A stretch of DNA of 64,000 nucleotides from Prevotellaceae bacterium KH2P17 (GTDB lineage Bacteria; Bacteroidota; Bacteroidia; Bacteroidales; Bacteroidaceae): positions 1 to 64,000 of the forward strand of contig FZRE01000012.1 of NCBI GenBank assembly GCA_900199655.1, written 5' to 3'. Positions within the stretch are counted from its first letter, which is position 1; every line of letters starts with the position of its first letter. Positions 1 to 7,848 of the stretch are shown piece after piece. Under the pieces are notes generated by a model. That model had not been told where the DNA came from and did no database searches. It saw only the letters and a list, made by a program, of their open reading frames with translations. Both the position numbers and the translations under genes were made by a program.

Positions 1-42
1 CCCCTGGAAGAGATGCAGCGGCTCCTTTCCCTGGCCGCATGA
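1..42 (+). CDS. Possible 3' tail of a gene entering from the left
   Basis: Frame 1 is open from the window edge to a TGA at 40-42 and encodes 13 residues ending in a Leu/Ala-rich stretch. A stem-loop follows 15 bases later, as expected after a gene end. The tail is too short to identify, and a chance open frame is quite possible. Confidence 0.25.
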   Translation, partial: PLEEMQRLLSLAA

Positions 43-57
43 CAGCCACAGAGGCTC

Positions 58-104
58 CCGGGGGCTGCGAGCCCCCGGCCGCAAGGCCGCCCCCCGGTGT
101 TTTT
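58..104 (+). terminator. Stem-loop terminator
   Basis: Bases 58-66 pair perfectly with 70-78 around a GCG loop. A second small hairpin (GGCC-GCAA-GGCC) lies at 77-88 and a T run at 100-104. This fits termination of the gene whose tail ends at base 42. Confidence 0.45.
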
Positions 105-339
105 CATCAATTCAACGTTTCACTTAAAATAAAGAGGTCAAAGAGTCCGCAGAAAACAGAAAATGATTAACTTTGCACCCGGAAGACAGCTATCAACCCA
201 AAGTGCACTTAACAGAAAAACCTGACAACTATATTTCCACATAAGAAATTTATTGTCAACCTAAAGAACATTTAACTACAAAAACTGTCAACTAAATCCA
301 GGACAGGACAGCTCCGCCGGGGCCGAAGGATAGGAGCAG
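105..339. other. AT-rich non-coding stretch
   Basis: No convincing gene on either strand. A TAACTTTG box near 168-175 resembles a Bacteroidota -7 element but points rightward into the 3' end of an oppositely oriented gene and has no good -33 partner. Confidence 0.4.
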
Positions 340-409
340 GAACTTTCGACACTTGTCGAACGATTGTGCGACACCTGTCGAATGATTATGCGACAAGTGT
401 CGAAAGTTC
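340..409. repeat. Family A 70-bp triple-palindrome element, copy 1
   Basis: Inverted arms GAACTTT (340-346) and AAAGTTC (403-409) enclose three 12-bp units at 347-358, 369-380 and 391-402. All units are variants of CGACAnnTGTCG, separated by 10-bp spacers, so the pitch is exactly 22 bp. Units 1 and 3 are perfect reverse complements, so the outer 19 bp on each side can pair. Four more copies of identical length start at 10181, 21388, 26839 and 50431. Confidence 0.9.
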
Positions 410-411
410 CT

Positions 412-449
412 GGGTGATGGGTGTTGGGTGGCAGGGTGATGGGTGTTGG
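412..449. repeat. Family C GGGTGNT heptad array
   Basis: GGGTGAT/GGGTGTT heptads directly abut the GH20 stop codon (450-452). GGG runs every 7 bases make the plus strand a G-quadruplex candidate. Related arrays lie near 7339, 19044, 28651, 28793 and 50277. Confidence 0.7.
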
Positions 450-2462
450 CTACATCTTTGCCACCGTCAGCCCGGTTACGGTGCTCTTGAAGTTGCCTGC
501 GTGCTGCAAGGGGAAGAACAGGGTGCGCTGGTAATGGATGGCTGCTCCGGGCAGGAAGACCGACGTGTGGAACGCGGCATCGGGCATGGTTTGCAGCGGC
601 GTGGCGTTATGGAGCACGTAGGCCGTCTGCTCACCGAGCACTTCGCGGCGCTTGCCGTTCACAAAGAGGCGGGTCTCTCTGGGCGTCATCTCGATGCGGA
701 TAGACACTTTGCCGCTCTCGGGCAGCTTGTAGTTGAAGCTGTTCAGATAGCCGTCGCGGGCAAATCCCAGCCTTCCGGTGCCCGGAGTCGACAGGTAGAA
801 GGTGCTGTTGGGGCTCTCCAGCAGCACTGTTCCTAAGCTCTCGGGGCGGCAGTCGACGTCGAAGCTCACGCTGTTGCCGTAACCGGCCTCTGTCACAGGG
901 CCGTAGCCGGCAGCCGTGGGCAGGCCTGCGAGTGGCTTGCCGGCTTCTACGCGGGCTATGGTAAACGAGGCAGTGGGCAGCTGGCCGGCCTGGTTAACGC
1001 CCGGAGCCTCATGCAGCAGCCGGCGTGCAGCATCGAAGTCGTTGTACGGAAGCGATGTGTGGCGCCCCGTCCAGCACTTGACTGCAATGGTCTGCAGGGC
1101 CGGGAAGACGCGGTCGTGTATGTCCTTGGTCGAGATGCCGTTGCCGTAGTGGTCGTTCCAAACGGCAAACATGCCGCCTTCGAGCGATGGGTCCTGCTCC
1201 TCGAAGCGCGTGCTGCCAACCACTGCTGGTGTCCAGTTGTCGTACAGATACTTGCAGTTGAGGTAGTCGTAGTAGTATCCGGCGGCCGGAACGATGTACA
1301 CCAAGCCGTCCGGAATACTCAAGAGGCGGAATCCGAGCTTCTTCATTTCGGTCGGGTTGGCATAGTCCTCTGACCACAACCCCATCAGCACGTTCTCGTG
1401 ACGGATGGGAGTGGTGCCCTTGGCGTGGGTGAGCGAGCCCCATATCATGGGCTGCTTGCCGTACTGCTGCATCAGAGCCAGGTACCGGTCGGTAAAGGCA
1501 CGGAACTGTTCTACCACCTCCTGGTCGGCGTTAGAGTACTCATCGGTTCCTATGTTCACGCGCGGGCCACGGAAAACAGGGTCTTTTCCGCCCACATACT
1601 CTTTGAACAAGCCGTCCATGAAGTCATATACCTTGGGGTTGCTGAGGTCGAAGTGGTCCATGCCATACTTCTTGGAACCCAGCTCGGGCATGTAGTGCGT
1701 AAAGGCGAGCACGTGGGCCGGGGCGTCAATCTCGGGTATGATTTCCACCTGCAGCTGTTCGGCTTCCTTCTGTAAGTCCACGAATTCCCTCTTCGTATAG
1801 CTGCCGTCTTTGGCCGTGAGGCCCGGGTAGGTGTTGCTCTCGAGCCTGAATGCGGCCGACGTCTTCATCCAGTCGTTGTCGAAGAACTGCCTGAAGCCGT
1901 TGTCGTTCAGGTGAATTTGCAGGGCGTTCATTTTGTAGTAGGCCATCATCTTGACCAGGTCGCGCAGGTAGCTCATGGGCACGAACTTGCGCCCCACGTC
2001 TATCATGAAGCCGCGCATCTTGTATTGAGGGATGTCGGTGGCCCGCCCTTTGGGCAGTGCAGTGTGCTGTTCGCTCATCTGCAGCAAGGTGCGGGTGCCC
2101 CAGAAGGCACCTTTGGCGGTGTTGGCGGTAAGGGTGATGCGGTCGGCAATGTCCAGCCGGTAGCCTTCCTGGCCCAGTTCCTTGTCCTTGGTAAGCTGGA
2201 GTACAAAGTCTCCTTCAGCCGGTTTGCCCTTCTTCACGGCCAGGGCGTGGCCCGTAAGGAGCTCGTAGTCGGCTGCAAACTGCCTGCCGAGGGCCTGCAG
2301 CTGTGCCGACCTGACGACGATGCTGCCCGATGGCGTGAGCGTTCCTTGTGTGCCGGCCCACTGCGTGAGCTCCGGAACAACGAAGGGTTTGCCGTTTACC
2401 TGTGCCGCTGCCGGCAGCGAGAGCATGAGCCAGGCGGTAAGTGCGAGGATGATTTTTTTCAT
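450..2462 (-). CDS. GH20 beta-N-acetylhexosaminidase, secreted
   Basis: Expected to release terminal beta-linked GlcNAc or GalNAc from glycans in the periplasm or at the surface. The chosen ATG begins a classic signal peptide (MKKIILALTAWLMLSLPAAA); an in-frame upstream extension of 26 residues lacks secretory character. An N-terminal GH20b-like domain (about 20-135) precedes the TIM barrel, which carries the family's adjacent acid pair in NIGTDEY at D307-E308. A beta-sandwich-like C-terminal region follows. Length is 670 residues. It lies 105 bp after the CxxC lipoprotein gene and may belong to the pyrE-argH operon or be separately expressed. No SusC/D pair is adjacent. Confidence 0.9.
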   Translation of the reverse strand: MKKIILALTAWLMLSLPAAAQVNGKPFVVPELTQWAGTQGTLTPSGSIVVRSAQLQALGRQFAADYELLTGHALAVKKGKPAEGDFVLQLTKDKELGQEGYRLDIADRITLTANTAKGAFWGTRTLLQMSEQHTALPKGRATDIPQYKMRGFMIDVGRKFVPMSYLRDLVKMMAYYKMNALQIHLNDNGFRQFFDNDWMKTSAAFRLESNTYPGLTAKDGSYTKREFVDLQKEAEQLQVEIIPEIDAPAHVLAFTHYMPELGSKKYGMDHFDLSNPKVYDFMDGLFKEYVGGKDPVFRGPRVNIGTDEYSNADQEVVEQFRAFTDRYLALMQQYGKQPMIWGSLTHAKGTTPIRHENVLMGLWSEDYANPTEMKKLGFRLLSIPDGLVYIVPAAGYYYDYLNCKYLYDNWTPAVVGSTRFEEQDPSLEGGMFAVWNDHYGNGISTKDIHDRVFPALQTIAVKCWTGRHTSLPYNDFDAARRLLHEAPGVNQAGQLPTASFTIARVEAGKPLAGLPTAAGYGPVTEAGYGNSVSFDVDCRPESLGTVLLESPNSTFYLSTPGTGRLGFARDGYLNSFNYKLPESGKVSIRIEMTPRETRLFVNGKRREVLGEQTAYVLHNATPLQTMPDAAFHTSVFLPGAAIHYQRTLFFPLQHAGNFKSTVTGLTVAKM

Positions 2463-2567
2463 AGATTGTTTGGCTTTTTGATAGATTTTGATGTTTGGGT
2501 TCTTGTATTCCGGATGATGCAAAGGCCGCAGCGGGCCCATGGTTGGTGGCCTCCGGCGGGGCCGGAC

Positions 2568-3143
2568 TTAGTTAACTCTCAGCACGCCGAACGGCCCCGT
2601 GGTGGTGGCAGGATAGCGGATGAGCTTCTTGCCGGGGTCTCCGGCCGTGACGATGCCGCCCTGGTTGAGGTCGTAATGGCGCCTGCAGGTGGCGCAGGTG
2701 GCCGTGCCGTTGCCGTCAACGGTCAGCGGATAGCTCTTCAGGGGTATGCTCTCGGGGCTGAAACAGTTAGGACATTCGGCGTCGAAGGCGTACAGGATGC
2801 CGTCTATCGACGACCCGTAGCCTACGATGAGGCCGTTGTTCTGGCCCAGGATGTAATGGTTCCGCTCGTCAACGGCGTTGAAGATAGCCTCCGAAGAGGT
2901 GCCCTGATTGCTCGTGAAGCTGAAGTAGCGCGCGCCTGCTCGGCTGATTTGGCGAATGGTAACGTAAACTCCGGCGTGCTGCGTCATGGCCTGCGAGAGC
3001 GTAACATTCTGCCTCACGCCGTTGTCTATGACCAGAAAGCAGGGCTTGCTGCTGTACTCGTACTCCGCGTCTCCGCACGATGCAGAGAGGCCGAGCAGCG
3101 CTGCGACAGCCAGCAGGCAGGCTAAACGGAGGGCTGTTTTCAT
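2568..3143 (-). CDS. Lipoprotein with two CxxC pairs, Rieske-like or zinc-ribbon-like
   Basis: Hypothetical lipoprotein of 191 residues. The signal peptide ends in a lipobox (LSASC, Cys about 23). The C-terminal third has CPNC and, about 25 residues later, CATCRRHYDLNQGG. That spacing and the His-Tyr-Asp-Leu tail resemble Rieske-like domains, but with Cys at the ligand positions that are usually His, so it could bind Fe or Zn or be a degenerate Rieske fold. The start ATG overlaps the argH stop as ATGA, so the two genes are translationally coupled. Function unknown. Confidence 0.65.
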   Translation of the reverse strand: MKTALRLACLLAVAALLGLSASCGDAEYEYSSKPCFLVIDNGVRQNVTLSQAMTQHAGVYVTIRQISRAGARYFSFTSNQGTSSEAIFNAVDERNHYILGQNNGLIVGYGSSIDGILYAFDAECPNCFSPESIPLKSYPLTVDGNGTATCATCRRHYDLNQGGIVTAGDPGKKLIRYPATTTGPFGVLRVN

Positions 3144-4477
3144 GCTAACAGGTCTTTTTCGGCCTGCTCCATGCGCTCGAAGTGGAACCCGGCGATGGTG
3201 CGGTCCATCAGTTCACGTATCTCGTCGGTGCAAAGCCGGCCCATACTTCCTTCGTGTGTGTGGTGCAGGTTGTGGTCGGCCTTGAAGGTGCCGGCCTCTA
3301 TCTGCAGCCCCACTTGCCTGTAGGCATCGCGGAAAGGCATGCCCGCAGCGGCCAGCCGGTTCACTTCTTCGACGCTGAAGATGGGGTCGTACATCGCGTT
3401 GTCGAGTATATGCTCGTTCACCTCCATGCGGTTAACGATGTAGGACGTCATCTGCAGGCAGTCCTTCAGTTCGCCGAAAGCGGGCAGAAACATCTCTTTG
3501 ATAATCTGCAAGTCGCGGAAGTAGCCCACCGGAAGGTTGTTCATCACCATCATTATCTGCTCCGGAAGGCTCTGTATCTTGTTGCATTTGGCGCGTATAA
3601 GCTCAAACACGTCGGGATTCTTCTTGTGAGGCATGATGCTGGAGCCCGTCGTACACTCCTTTGGCAGGCTGATGAAGCCGAAGTTCTGGCAGTTGAAGAG
3701 GCAGGCGTCGAAGGCCATCTTGGCCATTGTTCCTGCCACCGAAGCCAGCGCGAAGGCCACGTTGCGCTCCATCTTGCCGCGACCCATCTGGGCGTAAACC
3801 ACGTTGTAGTCCATGGAGTCGAAGCCCAGGAGGCGCGTGGTCATGCCTCTGTCGAGCGGAAAGCTGCTGCCGTAGCCGGCTGCAGAGCCCAACGGGTTGC
3901 GGTTGGTGAGCCTGTAAGCGGCCTGGATGAACAGCATGTCGTCGGCCAGAGACTCGGCATAGGCGCCGAACCAGAGCCCGAACGAGCTCGGCATGGCTAT
4001 CTGCAGGTGGGTGTAACCGGGCATCAGCACGTGGCGGTACTGCTCACTCTTGTGCTGCAGTTCGTCGAACAGCACCTTTACTGCATCCACCACGTCCTTG
4101 AGCTCGTGGCGGGTAAAGAGCTTGAGGTCTACCAGCACCTGGTCGTTACGTGAGCGGCCGCTGTGTATCTTCTTGCCCATGTCGCCCAGCTTGCGGGTGA
4201 GCAGGAGCTCCACCTGCGAGTGCACGTCCTCTACGCCGTCCTCTATCACGAACTCGCCGCGTTCGGCCAGGCGGTAGATAGCTTTGAGTTCGGCCAGCAA
4301 CTGACGGAGTTCCTCGGCCCCGAGCAGGCCGATTGACTCCAGCATCGTTATGTGGGCGATGGAGCCGAGCACATCGTACTTGGCCAGATAGAGGTCGAGT
4401 TCGCGGTCTCGTCCCACCGTGAAGCGCTCTATCTCCTTGTTGACTTCGAAGTTCTTTTCCCAGAGTTTGTTCGCCAT
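3140..4477 (-). CDS. argH: Argininosuccinate lyase
   Basis: Splits argininosuccinate into arginine and fumarate, the last step of arginine synthesis (cytoplasm). The fumarase/aspartase superfamily signature is present as GSSIMPHKKNPD, and the N-terminal SGRSRNDQ motif of argininosuccinate lyases is intact. Length 445 is normal. It lies 4 bp after the SRPBCC gene and overlaps the following lipoprotein gene by 4 bp, so it sits in an operon with pyrE, joining arginine and pyrimidine synthesis. Confidence 0.95.
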   Translation of the reverse strand: MANKLWEKNFEVNKEIERFTVGRDRELDLYLAKYDVLGSIAHITMLESIGLLGAEELRQLLAELKAIYRLAERGEFVIEDGVEDVHSQVELLLTRKLGDMGKKIHSGRSRNDQVLVDLKLFTRHELKDVVDAVKVLFDELQHKSEQYRHVLMPGYTHLQIAMPSSFGLWFGAYAESLADDMLFIQAAYRLTNRNPLGSAAGYGSSFPLDRGMTTRLLGFDSMDYNVVYAQMGRGKMERNVAFALASVAGTMAKMAFDACLFNCQNFGFISLPKECTTGSSIMPHKKNPDVFELIRAKCNKIQSLPEQIMMVMNNLPVGYFRDLQIIKEMFLPAFGELKDCLQMTSYIVNRMEVNEHILDNAMYDPIFSVEEVNRLAAAGMPFRDAYRQVGLQIEAGTFKADHNLHHTHEGSMGRLCTDEIRELMDRTIAGFHFERMEQAEKDLLA

Positions 4478-4481
4478 TTGG

Positions 4482-4898
4482 TTATTCGTAATGTATCATT
4501 TGCAGCATGTCGGCTATCTTCTCGATACCTTCCTGCAGCGGTTTCTGCACCATCCCCTTGATAAAAGGGTTGAGTTCGGCCTTGATGGTGAGCTTCATCT
4601 TGCACGCGTCGGCCTCCATCGGCAGCAGCTGTATCCAGAAGTCGAAGGGCACGGGGCTCTGTTCGGTCTCGAACTTGATGGTCTTCGGCTCCTCGCGGTC
4701 AACCATGCGGAGCCTGATGTCGCCCACCATGGGGGCCTTGATGGTAATGCTCTCGCTGTCGAAGCTCAGGTCCTCCAGCTTGTCCTCGGGTATCTTGTCG
4801 CGTACCTTCTCCAGGTTGCGGAGGTCGCTCAGCGTGTTGTAGACCGTTTGCTGTGCGTAGGGAATGCGGCGCACGGTGCTTTCAAATTTGGTGCTCAT
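4482..4898 (-). CDS. SRPBCC (START-like) family protein
   Basis: A 138-residue soluble protein. Its pattern fits the small SRPBCC/polyketide-cyclase-like fold: an N-terminal strand plus helix with spaced charged residues, then beta strands, then a C-terminal amphipathic helix. These proteins bind hydrophobic ligands, but the ligand here is unknown. It lies between pyrE (27-bp gap) and argH (4-bp gap) and is probably co-transcribed. No signal peptide. Confidence 0.65.
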   Translation of the reverse strand: MSTKFESTVRRIPYAQQTVYNTLSDLRNLEKVRDKIPEDKLEDLSFDSESITIKAPMVGDIRLRMVDREEPKTIKFETEQSPVPFDFWIQLLPMEADACKMKLTIKAELNPFIKGMVQKPLQEGIEKIADMLQMIHYE

Positions 4899-4925
4899 AG
4901 TCGTTGGTTTTCAGAGTTGGATAAA

Positions 4926-5558
4926 TCAGCCGTTCCAGTGGGCCGGGTCGTTGCGCCAGTTGTGCAGCAGCTGGATGTCGGTCTCGGCTATGTAGCCCGT
5001 CCGGAGCGCCTCGGCCACCACGTGCTCGTAGTCGGTCAGGGTAACGAGCCTTACGCCGGCGTCCTCAAAAGCCTTGGCGGCAACGGGAAAACCGTACGTG
5101 TACGAGGCCACCATGCCCACCACCTGGCAGCCGTGTTGGCGCAAGGCATCCACTGCCTTGAGCGAAGAGCCGCCCGTAGAGATAAGGTCTTCCACCACCA
5201 CCACTTTCTTTCCCGGCTCTATCTCGCCCTCAATGAGGTTGCCCATGCCGTGGTCCTTGGCCTTTGAGCGCACGTACACGAAGGGCAGGTTCAGCTCGTC
5301 GGCCACCAGCGCGCCCTGAGCAATGGCCCCGGTGGCCACACCTGCCACGGCTTCGGCCTCGGGGAAGTTGGCCAGAACGGCGTGCACGAGCTCCAGCTTC
5401 ACGTAGTTGCGGATGTTGGTAAAGGAGAGTGTCTTGCGGTTATCGCAGTAGAAAGGTGATTTCCAGCCAGAAGCCCAGGTGAAAGGAGCCTGCGGCTGCA
5501 GCTTGATGGCTTTGATTTCGAGTAGCTTCGAGGCAAAGTCAGTCTTCAGTTTATCCAT
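4926..5558 (-). CDS. pyrE: Orotate phosphoribosyltransferase
   Basis: Converts orotate and PRPP to orotidine 5'-monophosphate in pyrimidine synthesis. The type I PRTase PRPP loop is clear as VVVVEDLISTGGSS, and the N-terminal FTWASGWKSPFYCDNR and RSKAKDHG segments are characteristic of PyrE. Length 210 is normal. It is the first gene of a minus-strand operon continuing into the SRPBCC gene, argH and the CxxC lipoprotein. Confidence 0.95.
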   Translation of the reverse strand: MDKLKTDFASKLLEIKAIKLQPQAPFTWASGWKSPFYCDNRKTLSFTNIRNYVKLELVHAVLANFPEAEAVAGVATGAIAQGALVADELNLPFVYVRSKAKDHGMGNLIEGEIEPGKKVVVVEDLISTGGSSLKAVDALRQHGCQVVGMVASYTYGFPVAAKAFEDAGVRLVTLTDYEHVVAEALRTGYIAETDIQLLHNWRNDPAHWNG

Positions 5559-5590
5559 CTTTTTGTTGTCGTTGAGGTATTATCAGTTTA

Positions 5591-5598
5591 CAAAGATA
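5591..5598 (-). promoter_or_regulatory. -7 box of the pyrE operon
   Basis: Reads TATCTTTG on the minus strand (TAnnTTTG), 33 bp before the pyrE ATG. The -33 element is not obvious. Confidence 0.5.
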
Positions 5599-5683
5599 AT
5601 GCAAATCTTGCAGATGCAGGTCAGCAGTTGCCGTTTTTTAGGTTTCTTTCAGCTTTCGGCCCTGCCAGGTGCGGTTTTCCCGG

Positions 5684-5758
5684 AGGTGCCTTTCAAGCCT
5701 CTTGACTGGTACCTTCAAGCCCCTTGAAGGATAGCATCAAGGGGCTTGAAAGGCACCT
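5684..5758. repeat. Family D triple-palindrome element, copy 1
   Basis: Three 15-bp near-palindromes of type TTCAAGCCCCTTGAA start at 5692, 5714 and 5736, an exact 22-bp pitch with 7-bp spacers. They are flanked by inverted AGGTGCC/GGCACCT arms. Other copies are at 15801, 33776 and 45852, with a decayed one at 26922. Confidence 0.85.
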
Positions 5759-5830
5759 TCGCCAAACCCGTCTGTACACGGCCGTTCCGCGAGACATCAT
5801 TTTCATGGGTTTTGAGACGGAGTAATCTTA

Positions 5831-5963
5831 TTTTAAAGACAGAGTAACAGAGTATTCTTTTCGTAGCTTTGGTGTTTTAAAGACAGAGTAACAGAGTATT
5901 CTTTTCGTTGCTTTGGTGTTTTAAAGACAGAGTAACAGAGTATTTCTTTTCGTTGCTTTGGTG
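5831..5963. repeat. Three tandem 44/45-bp repeats
   Basis: Units 5831-5874, 5875-5918 and 5919-5963 each begin TTTTAAAGACAGAGTAACAG and end GCTTTGGTG. They form the outer part of the left arm of the foldback element; the right arm has only one unit. The same core recurs at 45547-45572. Confidence 0.8.
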
Positions 5964-6058
5964 GGTTTGAGACAGCGTAACAGAGGAGCTTTGGGGTTGT
6001 AGGACGAGTGAAAGATGGTAGGAGTATATAGGAGAAATGTAGCGAGAGGGCTAACTGG

Positions 6059-6421
6059 TATCCTCCCCTTAGAAAGGGGAGGCGGAGGAGGGGATGACCT
6101 GATAGCAACAAATAGCAAAGCTGCAAGGGAAATCATCCCCTCCTAACCTCCCCTTTCTAAGGGGAGGAACCGCTGCTACAGCTTTAACATCGGTTATCGC
6201 TTGATTTCTAAAAACAGCGTCCCAACGTTTTTATGTGATTACTTACGTTACTCTGTTACTCTGTCTTTTAAGGTCTGGGAATAATCAAAAGAAGATTTGC
6301 AGCAATGGTTCCTCCCCTTAGAAAGGGGAGGTTAGGAGGGGATGATTGCAGCAGGAGGGTTGGGAGTTGCACCCATCAGGTCATCCCCTCCTCCGCCTCC
6401 CCTTTCCAAGGGGAGGATACC
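6059..6421. repeat. Family B hairpin ends, four copies
   Basis: C-rich hairpins (arms CCTCCCC/GGGGAGG) occur as a CGCC-type end at 6059-6099, AACC-type ends at 6132-6170 and 6308-6346, and a CGCC-type end at 6379-6421. The gap between outward-facing CGCC and AACC ends is 32 bp both times (6100-6131 and 6347-6378). Confidence 0.8.
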
Positions 6422-6634
6422 AGTTAGCCTTATTGCCGAATTTCTCCTATATACTCCTACCATCTTTCACTCGTCCTACAACCCCAAAGCTCCTCTGTTA
6501 CGCTGTCTCAAACCCACCAAAGCAACGAAAATAATACTCTGTTACTCTGTCTTTAAAATAAGATTACTCTGTCTCAAACCACCAGCTACTCTGTCTTTAA
6601 GTAAATGGAAATTATCGGCAGCGATGGGAGCGGA

Positions 6635-7336
6635 CTACAGCTGCATGGTGACAAAGCCCAGGGAGAGCACGCTGAACTTCACGTTGCCCGCCTTATTGAG
6701 CTCGGTGGCGAGGGAACAAATGGTGGAGCCGGTGGTCACAACGTCGTCTACAAGCAGCACGTGGCGACCCGTCAGCGCCTCCGGACGCCGCAGCGTGAAG
6801 GCTCCCTCCACGTTCTCCATGCGCTGCCAGCGGTGCTTCTGCGTCTGACTCTCTGTGAAGTTGGTGCGCTCAACCACGTCGTCGGCCACGCCGATGCCCG
6901 TTACCCGGCCGATGCCTTGGGCTATGAGCAGGCTCTGGTTGTAGCCCCGCTCCCTCACCCTGGCGCGTGCCAGCGGCACGGGAACAATGAGTTCTATGCC
7001 CTCGAAGAAGCCTCCGCCCATGAGTTCGCGCGCCGTCATGGCGCCCATCTGCAGCCCTATCTCGGCCCGCCGACGGTACTTGAGCTCGTAGATAATGCGG
7101 CTCGCCTCGGCTCCTGCTCTGTAGTAGAACAGCGCCGCGCACCGTTCAACGGCCATCCTGCCCCAGAACATGCGCGCCATCTCGTTGTCGTAGGCGCTGC
7201 GACCGAAGCCCGTGCGGGGCAGATGGAGGTTGCAGCGCGTGCAGATTATCTGCTCTCCGATGGCCAGACGCCCCCCGCACATCACGCAATGGCGTGGTGC
7301 CAGCAGGTCGAAGATGCGGGTCCAGAGGCTTGGCAT
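6635..7336 (-). CDS. comF: ComF-family phosphoribosyltransferase-like protein
   Basis: ComF proteins pair an N-terminal zinc finger with a PRTase domain and act in DNA uptake or DNA processing in many bacteria. Here the CVMCGG and CTRC cysteine pairs lie in the first 45 residues and the PRPP loop reads VLLVDDVVTTGST near the C-terminus. Length 233 is normal. It follows recX on the minus strand across a 50-bp gap filled entirely by a GGGTGNT heptad array. Confidence 0.9.
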   Translation of the reverse strand: MPSLWTRIFDLLAPRHCVMCGGRLAIGEQIICTRCNLHLPRTGFGRSAYDNEMARMFWGRMAVERCAALFYYRAGAEASRIIYELKYRRRAEIGLQMGAMTARELMGGGFFEGIELIVPVPLARARVRERGYNQSLLIAQGIGRVTGIGVADDVVERTNFTESQTQKHRWQRMENVEGAFTLRRPEALTGRHVLLVDDVVTTGSTICSLATELNKAGNVKFSVLSLGFVTMQL

Positions 7337-7338
7337 GG

Positions 7339-7384
7339 TGTTAGGTGTTGGGTGATGGGTGTTGGGTGAGGAGGTGATGGGTGT
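7339..7384. repeat. Family C GGGTGNT heptad array between recX and comF
   Basis: Heptads fill the whole gap between the recX stop and the comF start, inside an operon. The G-rich strand is plus, opposite to transcription. Confidence 0.7.
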
Positions 7385-7386
7385 CG

Positions 7387-7848
7387 TTATTCGTCTACAT
7401 CGAGCACCTGACGGATGATGTCCATAGTGAAGCCGCGGCCTAAAGCAAAGCGAATGAGCTTCATGTTGAGCTCGTAGTCGCTGCCTGCCTTCATGCTGCG
7501 GCGCTTTGAAGCAATGAGCGGGCGCAGCTGTTCGATGTATTCTGCGTCGGAAACCTCGTCGAGCACGGGGCCGTAAACGGACTTGTCAACGTGCTTGAGG
7601 TACAGAGCCTGCTCCACCTTGCGGCGCCCCCACTTGTTATAATGTATCTTGTCGCGCACAAAGAAGCGCGTGTAACGCTCGTCGTCAACGTACTTCTCTT
7701 TCACGAGATACGCCATGACGCGTGCCTGGGCCTGCTCGTCGAGGCCCCACTGGCGCATCTTTTCCAGCATCTCTCCGCTGCAGTGCTCGGCCCGCGAGCA
7801 CAGGGCGGTGAGCTTGCTGAGTGCTTCCTGTTCGGTTATAGGTTTCAT
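7387..7848 (-). CDS. recX: RecX regulatory protein
   Basis: RecX proteins bind RecA and limit its filament growth. The 153-residue helical protein has the RecX pattern of repeated three-helix units, including KWGRRKVEQALYLK and YVDDERYTRFFVRDK. It overlaps prmC by ATGA, so it is coupled to prmC rather than to recA as in many bacteria. Confidence 0.85.
   Translation of the reverse strand: MKPITEQEALSKLTALCSRAEHCSGEMLEKMRQWGLDEQAQARVMAYLVKEKYVDDERYTRFFVRDKIHYNKWGRRKVEQALYLKHVDKSVYGPVLDEVSDAEYIEQLRPLIASKRRSMKAGSDYELNMKLIRFALGRGFTMDIIRQVLDVDE

Larger units (their letters stand above)
5808..6584. repeat. 777-bp foldback (inverted-repeat) element without a gene
   Basis: Left arm 5808-6100 and right arm 6378-6584 are inverted near-copies. 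The inner 140 bp (5963-6100 against 6378-6514) differ at only a few bases. The outer ends both read GGTTTtGAGACxGAGTAATC in mirror orientation. The centre holds a nested inverted pair of family B hairpins (6132-6170, 6308-6346). No transposase and no credible CDS: the proline-rich open frames through it are repeat translations. It fills the pyrE-comF gap and resembles a MITE or foldback element. Confidence 0.75.

Noticed and set aside
168..175. TAACTTTG as a promoter on the plus strand
   Set aside because: No -33 partner, and it points into the 3' end of the oppositely oriented GH20 gene with no gene of its own.
340..409. Regularly spaced repeats suggesting a mini CRISPR array
   Set aside because: Only three short units, spacers of 10 bp that are shared between copies, internal palindromy, five dispersed copies and no cas genes.
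5833..6534. Proline-rich open frames (SSPPPPPLSKGRIP-like) through the repeat elements
   Set aside because: They are translations of family B hairpins, recur at every copy and in both orientations, and have no start signals.
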